A stretch of DNA of 64,000 nt. It comes from Shewanella sp. 10N.286.48.A6 (GTDB lineage Bacteria > Pseudomonadota > Gammaproteobacteria > Enterobacterales > Shewanellaceae). The DNA lies in NCBI RefSeq assembly GCF_002873135.1, contig NZ_MCVI01000001.1:134307-198306 (forward strand), given 5' to 3'. The position numbers and the translations under genes were made by a program. The notes under the pieces are model-generated. The model searched no databases. It was not told the origin of the DNA and was given only the letters and a program-made list of their open reading frames with translations. Below, one piece after another: positions 7,392-16,091 of the stretch; position 1 is the stretch's first letter; each line of letters begins with the position of its first letter.

Positions 7392-8786
7392 ATGCAAGCT
7401 ATCGTATTTGCCAACCGCAATGGAAATGAATTAGCGCCGCTAAACCAGCAATATTGCCCAGCGCTATTACCGCTAGCAAACAAGCCTCTAGTGGAGTACA
7501 CCCTAGAAGATTTAGCGGATGCAGGCATAAGCCAAGTCAAAATGGTGATTTGCGCTGATGCAGAACAACTGGAAGCCCAAATTGGTAATGGCCAGCAATG
7601 GGGTTTGAATATTGAGTATTTTTTAAGTAAGCCACAAGAAGCAGTTAATAGCGTGCTTGCCAGAATGCATATCGATAACACCACCCAGGCATTAGTGGTT
7701 CGAGGCGATATATTAAGAAGCCCTTGCCTAGAGCGTTTTGTGGCATTTTCCAGCATGGTACCCACCAAATTTGTTCACGCAACAATGGAGCAGCGTAACC
7801 CTGGAATGATGATGCTACCCGCTGGCTGGAAACACAATCAATTGCTTAACTGGCCACTGCAAACCACAGCGGTAGATCATGATGATAGTATCGCCCAAGT
7901 GCTTCATGGTCAGTGCTTTTATTTAGACAGCTTATCAGGCTATGTGGCAGCCACTGAATTTGTGATTTGTAGCAAAATATTTAGCAGTAAAGGTCGCAAA
8001 CACCAAACAGGCTCAAGCAACCAAAGCCTTATGGTTGAAGCCCAATGCGAGCTGCCGCAATTAGATAGCGCCGAGGTGTATGGCGCAATTGGTGAATACA
8101 CCAAAGTGTCTCATAAAGCTCAATTAACTGATGCGGTGGTGGTGGGAAAATACTGCTTTATTGAAGATAGCCAGATCCAAAACAGTATTATTTTGCCTAA
8201 TACCTATGTTGGGCCGCAATTATCGGTTAACAATAAAATCATTTCCCAAGACTTGATGATAGACCCACAAACCAGCAGTTGGAGCAAAATTGAAGATCAA
8301 AGTTTAATCGCCACATCGACCCAAAGCGCCAGTAATTACCACACGCTAATGCAGCGTGGACTAATGATGATGTTTTATATCTTACTGTCACCACTATTAC
8401 TGACCTTATTTGTGGGCGCATTGATCATCAAGCCCAATAAACCACTGCTGACTGAAACCGTGATTAACAACCACAATAAAGCCGTTAAAGCGCACAAGTT
8501 TAATTTTAACAACAAGTTTTTTTCACTACTGCCACAACTTTGGTTAGCAGCCAAAGGCGATTTAGCCCTATTTGGCGCATCCAGTAAACATAAGCATTTG
8601 CATGACAGCAACACCACTTATGGCGTCTATGGTCCGGTGCAATTGAACTTTGACCAGCACACCCCTGATGAAGAAATACAAATGGTTGAAATGGAATTTG
8701 CCCAAGCGCAAAAGCCACTTTACCTAGCAAACATATTGCAGCAAAAGTTTCACAGCAAACAAGCTGACATCATCATTAAAAGCTAA
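7392..8786 (+). CDS. Degenerate sugar nucleotidyltransferase / hexapeptide-repeat / degenerate PGT fusion
   Basis: A 464-residue protein with three visible parts. Residues 1-210 follow the outline of NDP-sugar pyrophosphorylases (LAPLNQQYCPALLPLANKPL, then VVRGDIL near 102), but the GxGTR signature reads NGNELA and the Lys of the PKPL motif is Ala, so catalysis is doubtful. Residues about 220-300 look like left-handed beta-helix repeats (VYGAIGEYTKVS, VVVGKYCFIEDS, IILPNTYVGP), as in GlgC or GMP-type enzymes. Residues about 315-464 contain a membrane helix followed by LLPQLWLAAKGDLALFG and YGVYGPVQL, the skeleton of a PGT. Asp-Glu is replaced by Ser-Leu and the DPR segment is missing. Its role may be regulatory or scaffolding for the PGT fusion immediately upstream. 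Annotation pipelines may call it a guanylyltransferase, which I would not trust. Confidence 0.7.
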   Translation: MQAIVFANRNGNELAPLNQQYCPALLPLANKPLVEYTLEDLADAGISQVKMVICADAEQLEAQIGNGQQWGLNIEYFLSKPQEAVNSVLARMHIDNTTQALVVRGDILRSPCLERFVAFSSMVPTKFVHATMEQRNPGMMMLPAGWKHNQLLNWPLQTTAVDHDDSIAQVLHGQCFYLDSLSGYVAATEFVICSKIFSSKGRKHQTGSSNQSLMVEAQCELPQLDSAEVYGAIGEYTKVSHKAQLTDAVVVGKYCFIEDSQIQNSIILPNTYVGPQLSVNNKIISQDLMIDPQTSSWSKIEDQSLIATSTQSASNYHTLMQRGLMMMFYILLSPLLLTLFVGALIIKPNKPLLTETVINNHNKAVKAHKFNFNNKFFSLLPQLWLAAKGDLALFGASSKHKHLHDSNTTYGVYGPVQLNFDQHTPDEEIQMVEMEFAQAQKPLYLANILQQKFHSKQADIIIKS

Positions 8787-8840
8787 ATTGATTTTAAATT
8801 AGAGATTGCAGCTAATTACTGATTAAAAAGGATATTCATT

Positions 8841-9245
8841 ATGAAAACCATCATTACATACGGTACATTTGATTTATTCCACTTTGGCCATGTGAGATTA
8901 TTTCAGCGCCTAAGCAAAATGTGCGATCAACTGATTGTTGGGGTTTCTACCGATGAATTTAATGCCCTAAAAGGCAAGGCAGCTTTCTTTAGCTACCAGC
9001 AACGGGTAGAAATTGTGGCGGCTTGTAAATATGTATCAAAGGTCATTCCTGAGCATAACTGGCAGCAAAAATCAGCTGATGTTAGCCGTTTTGATGTTGA
9101 TATTTTTGCCATCGGCGATGATTGGCAAGGTGAATTTGATTTCTTAAAAAGCCAGTGCGAAGTCATGTACCTCACCCGTACCGACGATATTTCAACCACT
9201 GAGATTAAAAATAACCTCGCGGTTAAATCTGTTAATGCGGCCTAA
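8841..9245 (+). CDS. tagD: Glycerol-3-phosphate cytidylyltransferase, TagD/GCT family
   Basis: A 134-residue cytidylyltransferase that should make CDP-glycerol from CTP and glycerol 3-phosphate. It begins with YGTFDLFHFGHVRLF, including the HxGH nucleotide-binding motif at residues 14-17, and ends with RTDDISTTEIK, the RTxGISTT-like family signature. The length matches TagD of Bacillus (129 residues). GKAAFFSYQQRVEIV corresponds to the substrate-binding KxxxxxxxxxR segment. An AAAAAGGATATT ribosome site precedes the ATG. The TagB/TagF-like transferase that would use CDP-glycerol lies 63 bases downstream. The family also includes ethanolamine-phosphate and other alcohol-phosphate cytidylyltransferases, so glycerol is the best guess rather than a certainty. 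Confidence 0.88.
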   Translation: MKTIITYGTFDLFHFGHVRLFQRLSKMCDQLIVGVSTDEFNALKGKAAFFSYQQRVEIVAACKYVSKVIPEHNWQQKSADVSRFDVDIFAIGDDWQGEFDFLKSQCEVMYLTRTDDISTTEIKNNLAVKSVNAA

Positions 9246-9308
9246 GCTTATTAGCAGTTTAGTGCTAAACTTTGTATTTAAAGGAATTTACAGTCAAGGA
9301 GACATTGC

Positions 9309-10526
9309 ATGAGCCAATTTATTGCCAATAGCATCAAATATGTCATGACTCAAAGCGTATATTTTTTATCTGGCTTAACGCCAAGAACGCGCAAAGCAGT
9401 GATGGGGTGTTATAAAAATAAATTTGCCGATAATAGCAAATACCTGTTTTTACATTGGCAGCGCACAAAAACGATCCGCGCGATTTGGATAAGTGGCGAT
9501 GGCGATGTTATCAGCGCATTAAACCAACAAGGCTATGAGGCGTATCACCGCTGGAGCGCCAAAGGGATTTATCATGCGTTAACCGCTGAGTTTTATTTCT
9601 ATACTAGTTATATTGGTGATATTAATCAGTATTTTGCTAAAGGTGCCACCAAGGTTAATTTATGGCATGGCTCGCCGCTAAAACGTATTGAGTATGATAT
9701 TAACAACGGCCCCTTATTAACGATTTATCACCCTAAAAGCCTGAGCGAAAAGCTTAACTCTGCAAGTTTATACCACCAGCAAAAAGTAAAGCCTGATCAT
9801 ATGATTGCCCCCAGTGATTTAGTGGCCAACCTTTTTGCCAGCGCCTTTAACATCAACCTTAACCAAATGCTCAATTGCGGTAATCCGCGCACTGATTATT
9901 ACAGCCACTACCCCGAATCAAATTCCTTAGCTGATGAACTTAAGCAAATTAATCACGCTGACAGTATTATTCTTTATGCCCCGTCATGGCGTGACGCCTC
10001 TGCCCTTGCTGAAAAACAATCGAATCCTTATTTGCAAGCATTTGATTTTGAGTTGTTATCGGCTTATTTAGTTGCTAATAAGCAGCTATTTTTATTACGG
10101 CTTCACCCTAATGAAGCCCAACTTGGCAATGATATATCCAATTACCCTAACATTATTAATATCAGTGATTGGCAAGATACCTATGAAATTATTAATGAGG
10201 TTGATCTATTAATTACCGATTATTCGTCTTTGTATATCGATATGCTGCAAAGCCAAGCGGATATTGTGTTTTATCAATTTGATCAGCAGCAATATAGTAC
10301 TGACAGCCGCCAATGCTATGACTATGCAGCGTCTATTCCTGCTGCGGGTAGGGTGATAACTGAATTTAGCCAACTTATGGCTTACCTTGCTACGTCGTTG
10401 GATAAAAACGATGCTAGTCAGCAAGCTGAGCATAAAAAAAATAGAGCTGAGTTATCTCAGCTCTATTGGCAATATCAACATATCAATGTGTTTGATTGTT
10501 TGGATGAATTTGTTAAGGCTAAATAA
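9309..10526 (+). CDS. CDP-glycerol:glycan glycerophosphotransferase, TagB/TagF family
   Basis: A 405-residue member of the CDP-glycerol glycerophosphotransferase family, peripheral to the cytoplasmic membrane. Key elements are NLWHGSPLKRI near residue 117 (catalytic His of the WHG motif), NCGNPRTDYY, ILYAPSWRD near 224, LRLHPN near 263 (second conserved His) and LITDYSSLYIDML near 302. It would transfer glycerol phosphate from CDP-glycerol to a lipid-linked glycan, either once (TagB-like) or repeatedly (TagF-like). The short N-terminal region argues for a TagB-like size. It is preceded by AAGGAG and follows tagD. Its 3' end contains the terminator of the convergent helicase gene. Its presence in a Gram-negative background points to a teichoic-acid-like or phosphoglycerol-decorated surface glycan. 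Confidence 0.87.
   Translation: MSQFIANSIKYVMTQSVYFLSGLTPRTRKAVMGCYKNKFADNSKYLFLHWQRTKTIRAIWISGDGDVISALNQQGYEAYHRWSAKGIYHALTAEFYFYTSYIGDINQYFAKGATKVNLWHGSPLKRIEYDINNGPLLTIYHPKSLSEKLNSASLYHQQKVKPDHMIAPSDLVANLFASAFNINLNQMLNCGNPRTDYYSHYPESNSLADELKQINHADSIILYAPSWRDASALAEKQSNPYLQAFDFELLSAYLVANKQLFLLRLHPNEAQLGNDISNYPNIINISDWQDTYEIINEVDLLITDYSSLYIDMLQSQADIVFYQFDQQQYSTDSRQCYDYAASIPAAGRVITEFSQLMAYLATSLDKNDASQQAEHKKNRAELSQLYWQYQHINVFDCLDEFVKAK
10434..10466 (-). terminator. Intrinsic terminator of the SNF2 gene, inside the convergent CDS
   Basis: A perfect 11-bp stem (10441-10451 with 10456-10466, loop TTAT) is followed on the - strand by a run of eight T (A-run at 10434-10441 on the + strand). It fits the - strand helicase gene that ends at 10563, yet lies within the last 35 codons of the glycerophosphotransferase gene. 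Confidence 0.8.
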
Positions 10527-10562
10527 AACCCCATCAATGACTTACTAACAAGCGACTAGCGA

Positions 10563-13500
10563 CTAGCGAAGCAGTGACAGTAAATCATCTGCATTACCTG
10601 TCCACTGGCTTTTAGCGCTGCCTGCAAGAATGCTATCAGCTAGGCTTTGTTTGTGCTGCTGCATCTCTTGAATTTTTTCTTCTACCGTCCCTTGGGCAAT
10701 CAGTTTATACACAAATACAGGGTTGAGCTGACCGATACGGTGCGCCCTATCTGTGGCTTGCTTTTCGGCAGCCGGGTTCCACCATGGGTCAAAATGGATC
10801 ACGGTATCGGCGGCGGTTAAATTAAGCCCTGTGCCGCCCGCTTTTAGGCTAATCAAAAACACCGGAATTTCACCTTCTTGGAAGGCGTCAATTTCAACCT
10901 GACGGTTACGGGTTTGCCCTGTAAGCTTGCTATAGCTTATACCTAAATCAATCAACTCTTGCTCAATTAGCGCCAACATACCGGTAAACTGGCTGAAAAT
11001 AAGGATTTTACGGCCCTCTTCAACCATCTCGGGTACATTTTCAGTCAACCAAGTGAGTTTGGCGTTATCTTTGACGTACTGCGCTTGCTCTAGCTTCACT
11101 AAGCGTGGATCACAACAGGCTTGGCGTAGTTTAAGCAATGCATCTAAAAACTCAATGTGACTGCTTGATACACCTTGTTTAGCAAACAATTCACGTAATT
11201 TTTTCTCCATCACTAAACGGATACTTTCATATAAATTACGCTGATCTTTTTCTAACTCTAAGGTTTGAATGATTATGGTTTTTTCTGGTAGCTCCGACAT
11301 TACTTCGCTTTTGGTGCGGCGCAGTAAAAACGGCGCAATACGATTGAGCAATATCGCCGATTTTTCAGTATCAGCTTGCTTTTCAATCGGGCCTCTAAAT
11401 TCTTTATTAAAGTAATTATGCTGACCTAATAATCCCGGTAAACAAAAATCCATTAGTGATTTTAACTCGCCTAAATGGTTTTCAAGTGGCGTACCTGATA
11501 AGCATAATCTAAATTGGCCTTTGAAGGTTTTAAGCGCTTGAGTGACTTTTGCTTGGGCATTTTTAATCTGCTGTGCTTCATCTAAAATAATATGCTCAAA
11601 GCTGTATTCGCTATAGAACAATTCATCACGCAAGATCAAAGGATAAGTGGTCACAATCACATCGTAATCTGCAATCTGCTCAAGTAATGCCTGACGTTTA
11701 CTGCCGTGTACCACCAGCACTTTTAAACTTGGGGTAAACTTTTGTGCTTCTTTAAACCAGTTGCCCACTAAACTGGTGGGACAAACAATTAAACTGGGCC
11801 TAAATGCCCGTGGATTAACTGCGCTGCTTTGTTGCTTTGATTGTTTCGCTTTAAGTAAAAAAGCGAGCGTTTGCAGGGTTTTACCTAGCCCCATATCATC
11901 TGCAAGAATACCGCCTAATTGGTATTCTTTTAAGAAACACAGCCAGTCATAACCTTGCTTTTGATAGTCACGTAAGGTGGCATTAAGCCCTTCTGGCAGC
12001 GGCGCTGACTCTATGCCTTTAAACTCGGTAAGTTTATTGGCTAACTGTCTAACGCGCTCACCATTAAGTAACCGAATATCGCTTTCTGATAACTCATTCA
12101 ATAAGTCAGCCCGATTGCGAGGGACTTCTAGTTGGTCGCCACCACCACGCTGGAATAACTCTTGGATAACCGAAATAAGCGGTTTAATGGTTTTGGCTTT
12201 AATCTTCACAAAGCGGCCATTAGGCCCTGGCAGAATGAGCTCCTGCTCGTCATCTGGCTCGCCATTTTGCTGCAGCCAACGGGCAACTAAACTTAATAAA
12301 GGTACACTTTGGCCATCAATATCAGCATTAAGTGACAGTGAGAACCAGCCGCTGTCTTCATCATCGTCAAGGTCAACTTCAATGTCGGCTTCAACAATAT
12401 TAAGGTCAAACTCTGGGGCAAACTCTACGTTATAGCCTAAGTCTTCTAAGGTCATCACCCCAAAGGTGGTGAGCTGGGCCCACTCATTCACCATATCAGG
12501 CATTAAGCCTAAACTGTAAAAGCTACTGGCATGATTATAAGTCAGCAGGCTGTTATCAATAAGTTGCAATTGCAAGCTTTGTAGTATCTGCACCACTTGC
12601 GCTTCTTGCTCAGGATCACGATGAATTTGATACTGGACTTTACCTTGCTTAATCAAGGTGATTTTTTCGCGAGCTAATTTGCCTGACAACAGCATATCGC
12701 CATAGCCAAACTGCAGCTGTAATACCGGCTGCATAACTGCGCTGTCGCTTAATTGCACCATGGTAAAAGTCAGCTTTGCGACTAATGGCTGCTCAATTTC
12801 ATAAAATTCAATTTCACTGGGTACAGGGACACTTTTAGGGGAAAAGTGACGCAACATTTTATCGCTGATATCGTCGACTTTATCTAATGGCACTGGCGGC
12901 ATTTGTTGCAATAGCTTTAATTTTTCAACGCTTAAGTCAGTATCCAAATGACCAATCTTTAGATAGTCTAAATCCATAAACATCGGTGGATTGGTGGCAA
13001 TAAACTCCCAGTTTTCAAGCTCAGGCATGGTCATACTGATTTGCGTATGACGGGTATCAGTTTCTTGCCAAATAAAGTCTGGGGTTAATGCGCGGGTCAT
13101 CTGAATTGGGGTGCGGCTTTCTTCCCAAAAGCAACTGCCAAGTTGGATCATCTTATTTAATGCCAGTGCGCAAATTTCACCTTCAAGATAGATTTTTGAG
13201 GCACTTTTTGAAGACGATAATAATAAGCTGATGATTTGGCTATCTTCAGCGTTAATCCACCATGGCAGATGATACTTCACATCATTTAACGCAACTTTAC
13301 TGCCTTTGTTGTACTGCAGTTTTTTGTTTAATTTACTGCGTTTAAACTCAACAAAAATACCATGATGATCGCTTGATAACACAAAGATTATCCGTTCTTT
13401 ATCTTCATCAACTTCGGTCTGTGTGAGGGTATCTTGCTTATCTAATTGTAAAATCCATTGGCTAAGACGCTGCTCTTCAACTGGCTTTTTATCCACTAAC

Positions 13501-13793
13501 GCCAGTAACGCTGCGGCAACGTGCTTACAATTGCTAGCAACAGGGCAAGTACAATGAGATTTCATCACGATTTTATGATTGACATTGACCAAGCTGATGT
13601 CTTGACGATAAGGCTCGGTGGCGGTTCCTACCACATAGGATTCAACATTGTGGTTATCTTGACTGGCGTGAACGTCGAGTACCCGCCCTTCAATCAAATA
13701 ATTCTGCGCCTTTTGCAGTTGAGTAGATGAAAATAGCTTAGCAACAAGTTCTAAGGTAATTTTTATTGGAAGATTAAACAATTTGGCAGACAT
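10563..13793 (-). CDS. SNF2-family DEAD/DEAH helicase with N-terminal SWIM zinc finger
   Basis: A 1076-residue SWI2/SNF2-type ATPase, probably a DNA translocase that remodels protein-DNA complexes. Residues about 76-92 form a SWIM zinc-binding motif (CTCPVASNCKHVAAAL, i.e. CxC...CxH). A long middle region without clear motifs follows, then the two-lobed motor: GGILADDMGLGKT near 631 (Walker A), VTTYPL, DEAQQIKNA near 737 (Walker B), LSGTPLEN, PFLLRRTK, LIFSQFTGM, SLKAGGTGLNL and RAHRIGQ. The architecture is common among bacterial SWIM-SNF2 proteins whose function is unknown. It is a single gene between the glycan cluster and the antiporter. Its 3' terminator lies in the opposing gene. Confidence 0.9.
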   Translation of the reverse strand: MSAKLFNLPIKITLELVAKLFSSTQLQKAQNYLIEGRVLDVHASQDNHNVESYVVGTATEPYRQDISLVNVNHKIVMKSHCTCPVASNCKHVAAALLALVDKKPVEEQRLSQWILQLDKQDTLTQTEVDEDKERIIFVLSSDHHGIFVEFKRSKLNKKLQYNKGSKVALNDVKYHLPWWINAEDSQIISLLLSSSKSASKIYLEGEICALALNKMIQLGSCFWEESRTPIQMTRALTPDFIWQETDTRHTQISMTMPELENWEFIATNPPMFMDLDYLKIGHLDTDLSVEKLKLLQQMPPVPLDKVDDISDKMLRHFSPKSVPVPSEIEFYEIEQPLVAKLTFTMVQLSDSAVMQPVLQLQFGYGDMLLSGKLAREKITLIKQGKVQYQIHRDPEQEAQVVQILQSLQLQLIDNSLLTYNHASSFYSLGLMPDMVNEWAQLTTFGVMTLEDLGYNVEFAPEFDLNIVEADIEVDLDDDEDSGWFSLSLNADIDGQSVPLLSLVARWLQQNGEPDDEQELILPGPNGRFVKIKAKTIKPLISVIQELFQRGGGDQLEVPRNRADLLNELSESDIRLLNGERVRQLANKLTEFKGIESAPLPEGLNATLRDYQKQGYDWLCFLKEYQLGGILADDMGLGKTLQTLAFLLKAKQSKQQSSAVNPRAFRPSLIVCPTSLVGNWFKEAQKFTPSLKVLVVHGSKRQALLEQIADYDVIVTTYPLILRDELFYSEYSFEHIILDEAQQIKNAQAKVTQALKTFKGQFRLCLSGTPLENHLGELKSLMDFCLPGLLGQHNYFNKEFRGPIEKQADTEKSAILLNRIAPFLLRRTKSEVMSELPEKTIIIQTLELEKDQRNLYESIRLVMEKKLRELFAKQGVSSSHIEFLDALLKLRQACCDPRLVKLEQAQYVKDNAKLTWLTENVPEMVEEGRKILIFSQFTGMLALIEQELIDLGISYSKLTGQTRNRQVEIDAFQEGEIPVFLISLKAGGTGLNLTAADTVIHFDPWWNPAAEKQATDRAHRIGQLNPVFVYKLIAQGTVEEKIQEMQQHKQSLADSILAGSAKSQWTGNADDLLSLLR

Positions 13794-13958
13794 GCATTAT
13801 TCCATACGAGCAGTAGCAAAAGATGGCTACACAACAACGAGCGTAACCATCCATTCTATGGAAGATGCCTGTAAAATTCTACCGTGACATGCGCTTTAAT
13901 TATTTTTTTTAAGGCTAATATCATAGAGTGCGTAAGCTAATTGATGCTAGCCTTGCAA

Positions 13959-15911
13959 CTAGCCTTGTAATAAGTGCTCTTCAATGGCTTCAATTGCACG
14001 GGGTTTTCCTACCACCATCACAATGTCACGGCGCTCAAACACCCAATCATCCGGCGGTGGACTTATCTCCTCACCTTTACGTCTAACAGCTCGTGCTTCA
14101 ACACTAAACTGCGACCAGTCAATATCGGTGAGTTTCTTGCCGATAGCATCTGCACCTGTATCTAACGCCACAGCATGCAGCAGTTCCAAGGTAAAGTCGG
14201 TTTCGGCGCCAGTGAAAAAACCATGTAAATATTGGTAGTGATTACGGCGCTCAGACTCTAAACGTTTAATAATTCTTGGTAGCGGCACGCCACATTTATA
14301 CAGCACTTGCGACACCAGCATTAAACTGCCTTCGAGCTTTTCTGGAATAACTTGAGTGGCGCCAGCTTCTGTTAAATTTTCTAATTCAGCATCATCTGTA
14401 GTGCGAACAATAATTTTAGTTTCAGGGGCTAATTTACGTGATAATGCTAAGCAGTCTTCAACTTGCCTTGACTCACCAAAGGTGATCACCACCATGCTGG
14501 CTCGGCGAATACCAATTTGCTTTAACAAGCCCATTTTACAGGCATCACCAAAATAGACCGGCTCGCCTGCAGCGCGGGCTTCAGAAACACGTTTGGGATC
14601 TAAGTCCAGCACCACAAATGGCACCGCTTCGGTTTTTAAAAAACGCGCAATGGTTTGCCCTACACGGCCATAACCTAATATTAATACCAAGTCGCCATCA
14701 TCAGGGCTGGGTAAAATGAATTCTTCATCCATTTGATCTTTACTATTGGTTTTACCCTCAATTTTTGCCGCAATATCAACACAATGCCTGACTAACCAAG
14801 GTGCGATGGACATGGATAACACCGCCACCATCACTAAAATGGTACTCATTTGAGTTTCTAATAGCTGATAATTAACCGCCAAGGCTAATACCACAAAACT
14901 GAATTCGCCCACTTGAGCCAAACTGATAGCCGTACTTAATGCCACTTTAAATTGCTCGCCCCCAAGCTTTAATAAACCAAACACCACTAAGATTTTGGTC
15001 ATTAACACTGCAATGAGGATTAATAAAATTTGCCACCAAAACTCAACAACAATAGCAAAATTTAATAGCATACCGATGGAGATAAAAAACAGTCCCATCA
15101 GTAAATCTCTAAATGGTCTAATATCCGCTTCTAACTGACGTCGATACTGACTTTCCCCTAACAGCATCCCCGCTATAAAGGCACCTAACGCCATGGATAA
15201 TCCCAGCCACTGGGTAAACGCCCCAGTAACTAACACCACCACTAAGGTTGATAATACAAACAATTCGTTAGAGCGAGAGCGGGCTACTTCATCAAAAATA
15301 CGCGGTAAAATCCATTTACCAAATGACATCAATGCTAAAAAGGCCAAAATACCAGTGAACAGCCCCCAAGCGATTTCAACAGCGCCCATGGCTTCACTGC
15401 TAGGAGATAACAAAGGTAATACAATCAGTAGCGGTACCACGGCAATATCTTGAAATAACAGCACACTGACAGAGAGCTCGCCATGTCGGCGACGCATCCA
15501 GCCTTGATCATTAACCAGTTTTAGCACAATCGCCGTTGATGATAGCGCCACAGCAGAGCCAATCACCACCGCAGCAACCATATTTTGACCGAATAAGTAG
15601 GCGACTAAACCGGCAATTAATGCGGTGAATGTCACCTGAGCACTGCCTAAACCGAATACTGTGCGGCGCATAGACCAGAGCTTAGGAACCGAAAACTCTA
15701 ACCCTAGGCTAAACATCAGCAGCACCACACCCAATTCTGCCACTGAATGCATTTGCGCTTGAGTAAACCAATGAAAGCCACTAGGCCCGCTGAAAACCCC
15801 GGTTAGCAGATAAGCTAAGATTGGCGGTAAACCAACTCGGCGTAACAAAGAAATTGCCACAATCGCAATGACTAGCATTGAGAGAATATGGATGAAAATA
15901 CTGTGCTCCAT
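13959..15911 (-). CDS. CPA2-family monovalent cation:proton antiporter with RCK (TrkA-N/TrkA-C) domains, Kef-like
   Basis: A 650-residue inner-membrane transporter. The N-terminal 380 residues form about 12 membrane helices of the Na+/H+ exchanger fold (LLMFSLGLEFSVPKLW, SSTAIVLKLV, FIAGMLLGES, FFISIGM). The cytoplasmic part has a TrkA-N nucleotide-binding domain starting at LILGYGRVGQTIARFL near 410 and a TrkA-C ligand-binding domain near 560-648. Such proteins exchange K+ or Na+ for protons, gated by NAD(H) or a similar ligand. It resembles KefB/KefC and YbaL. KefB and KefC end without TrkA-C, so I give no specific gene name. The gene is divergent from the diguanylate cyclase gene, with 180 bases between them. 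Confidence 0.88.
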   Translation of the reverse strand: MEHSIFIHILSMLVIAIVAISLLRRVGLPPILAYLLTGVFSGPSGFHWFTQAQMHSVAELGVVLLMFSLGLEFSVPKLWSMRRTVFGLGSAQVTFTALIAGLVAYLFGQNMVAAVVIGSAVALSSTAIVLKLVNDQGWMRRRHGELSVSVLLFQDIAVVPLLIVLPLLSPSSEAMGAVEIAWGLFTGILAFLALMSFGKWILPRIFDEVARSRSNELFVLSTLVVVLVTGAFTQWLGLSMALGAFIAGMLLGESQYRRQLEADIRPFRDLLMGLFFISIGMLLNFAIVVEFWWQILLILIAVLMTKILVVFGLLKLGGEQFKVALSTAISLAQVGEFSFVVLALAVNYQLLETQMSTILVMVAVLSMSIAPWLVRHCVDIAAKIEGKTNSKDQMDEEFILPSPDDGDLVLILGYGRVGQTIARFLKTEAVPFVVLDLDPKRVSEARAAGEPVYFGDACKMGLLKQIGIRRASMVVITFGESRQVEDCLALSRKLAPETKIIVRTTDDAELENLTEAGATQVIPEKLEGSLMLVSQVLYKCGVPLPRIIKRLESERRNHYQYLHGFFTGAETDFTLELLHAVALDTGADAIGKKLTDIDWSQFSVEARAVRRKGEEISPPPDDWVFERRDIVMVVGKPRAIEAIEEHLLQG

Positions 15912-16091
15912 AAAGGCATGTTCTCCGAGTCAATAAAATAACGATTAGATAAACAGTCTATTAACAAAGTGGCAAATTAACAATAACCTTATGAAAATGG
16001 TAAACAAAAAATAACAGGCATAGTTATTGCTTAATAAATTTATCAAACGAATAACAATTAGAAACTTGAAATCATCATTGGGATAATAGCT

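Noticed and set aside
7392..8100. Calling this gene a mannose-1-phosphate guanylyltransferase or GalU
   Set aside because: The GxGTR and PK catalytic motifs are missing, so an active pyrophosphorylase cannot be supported.
11761..12435. Open frames on the + strand inside the SNF2 gene and many similar antisense frames elsewhere
   Set aside because: They are shadows of the real genes, without ribosome sites or protein-like family patterns.
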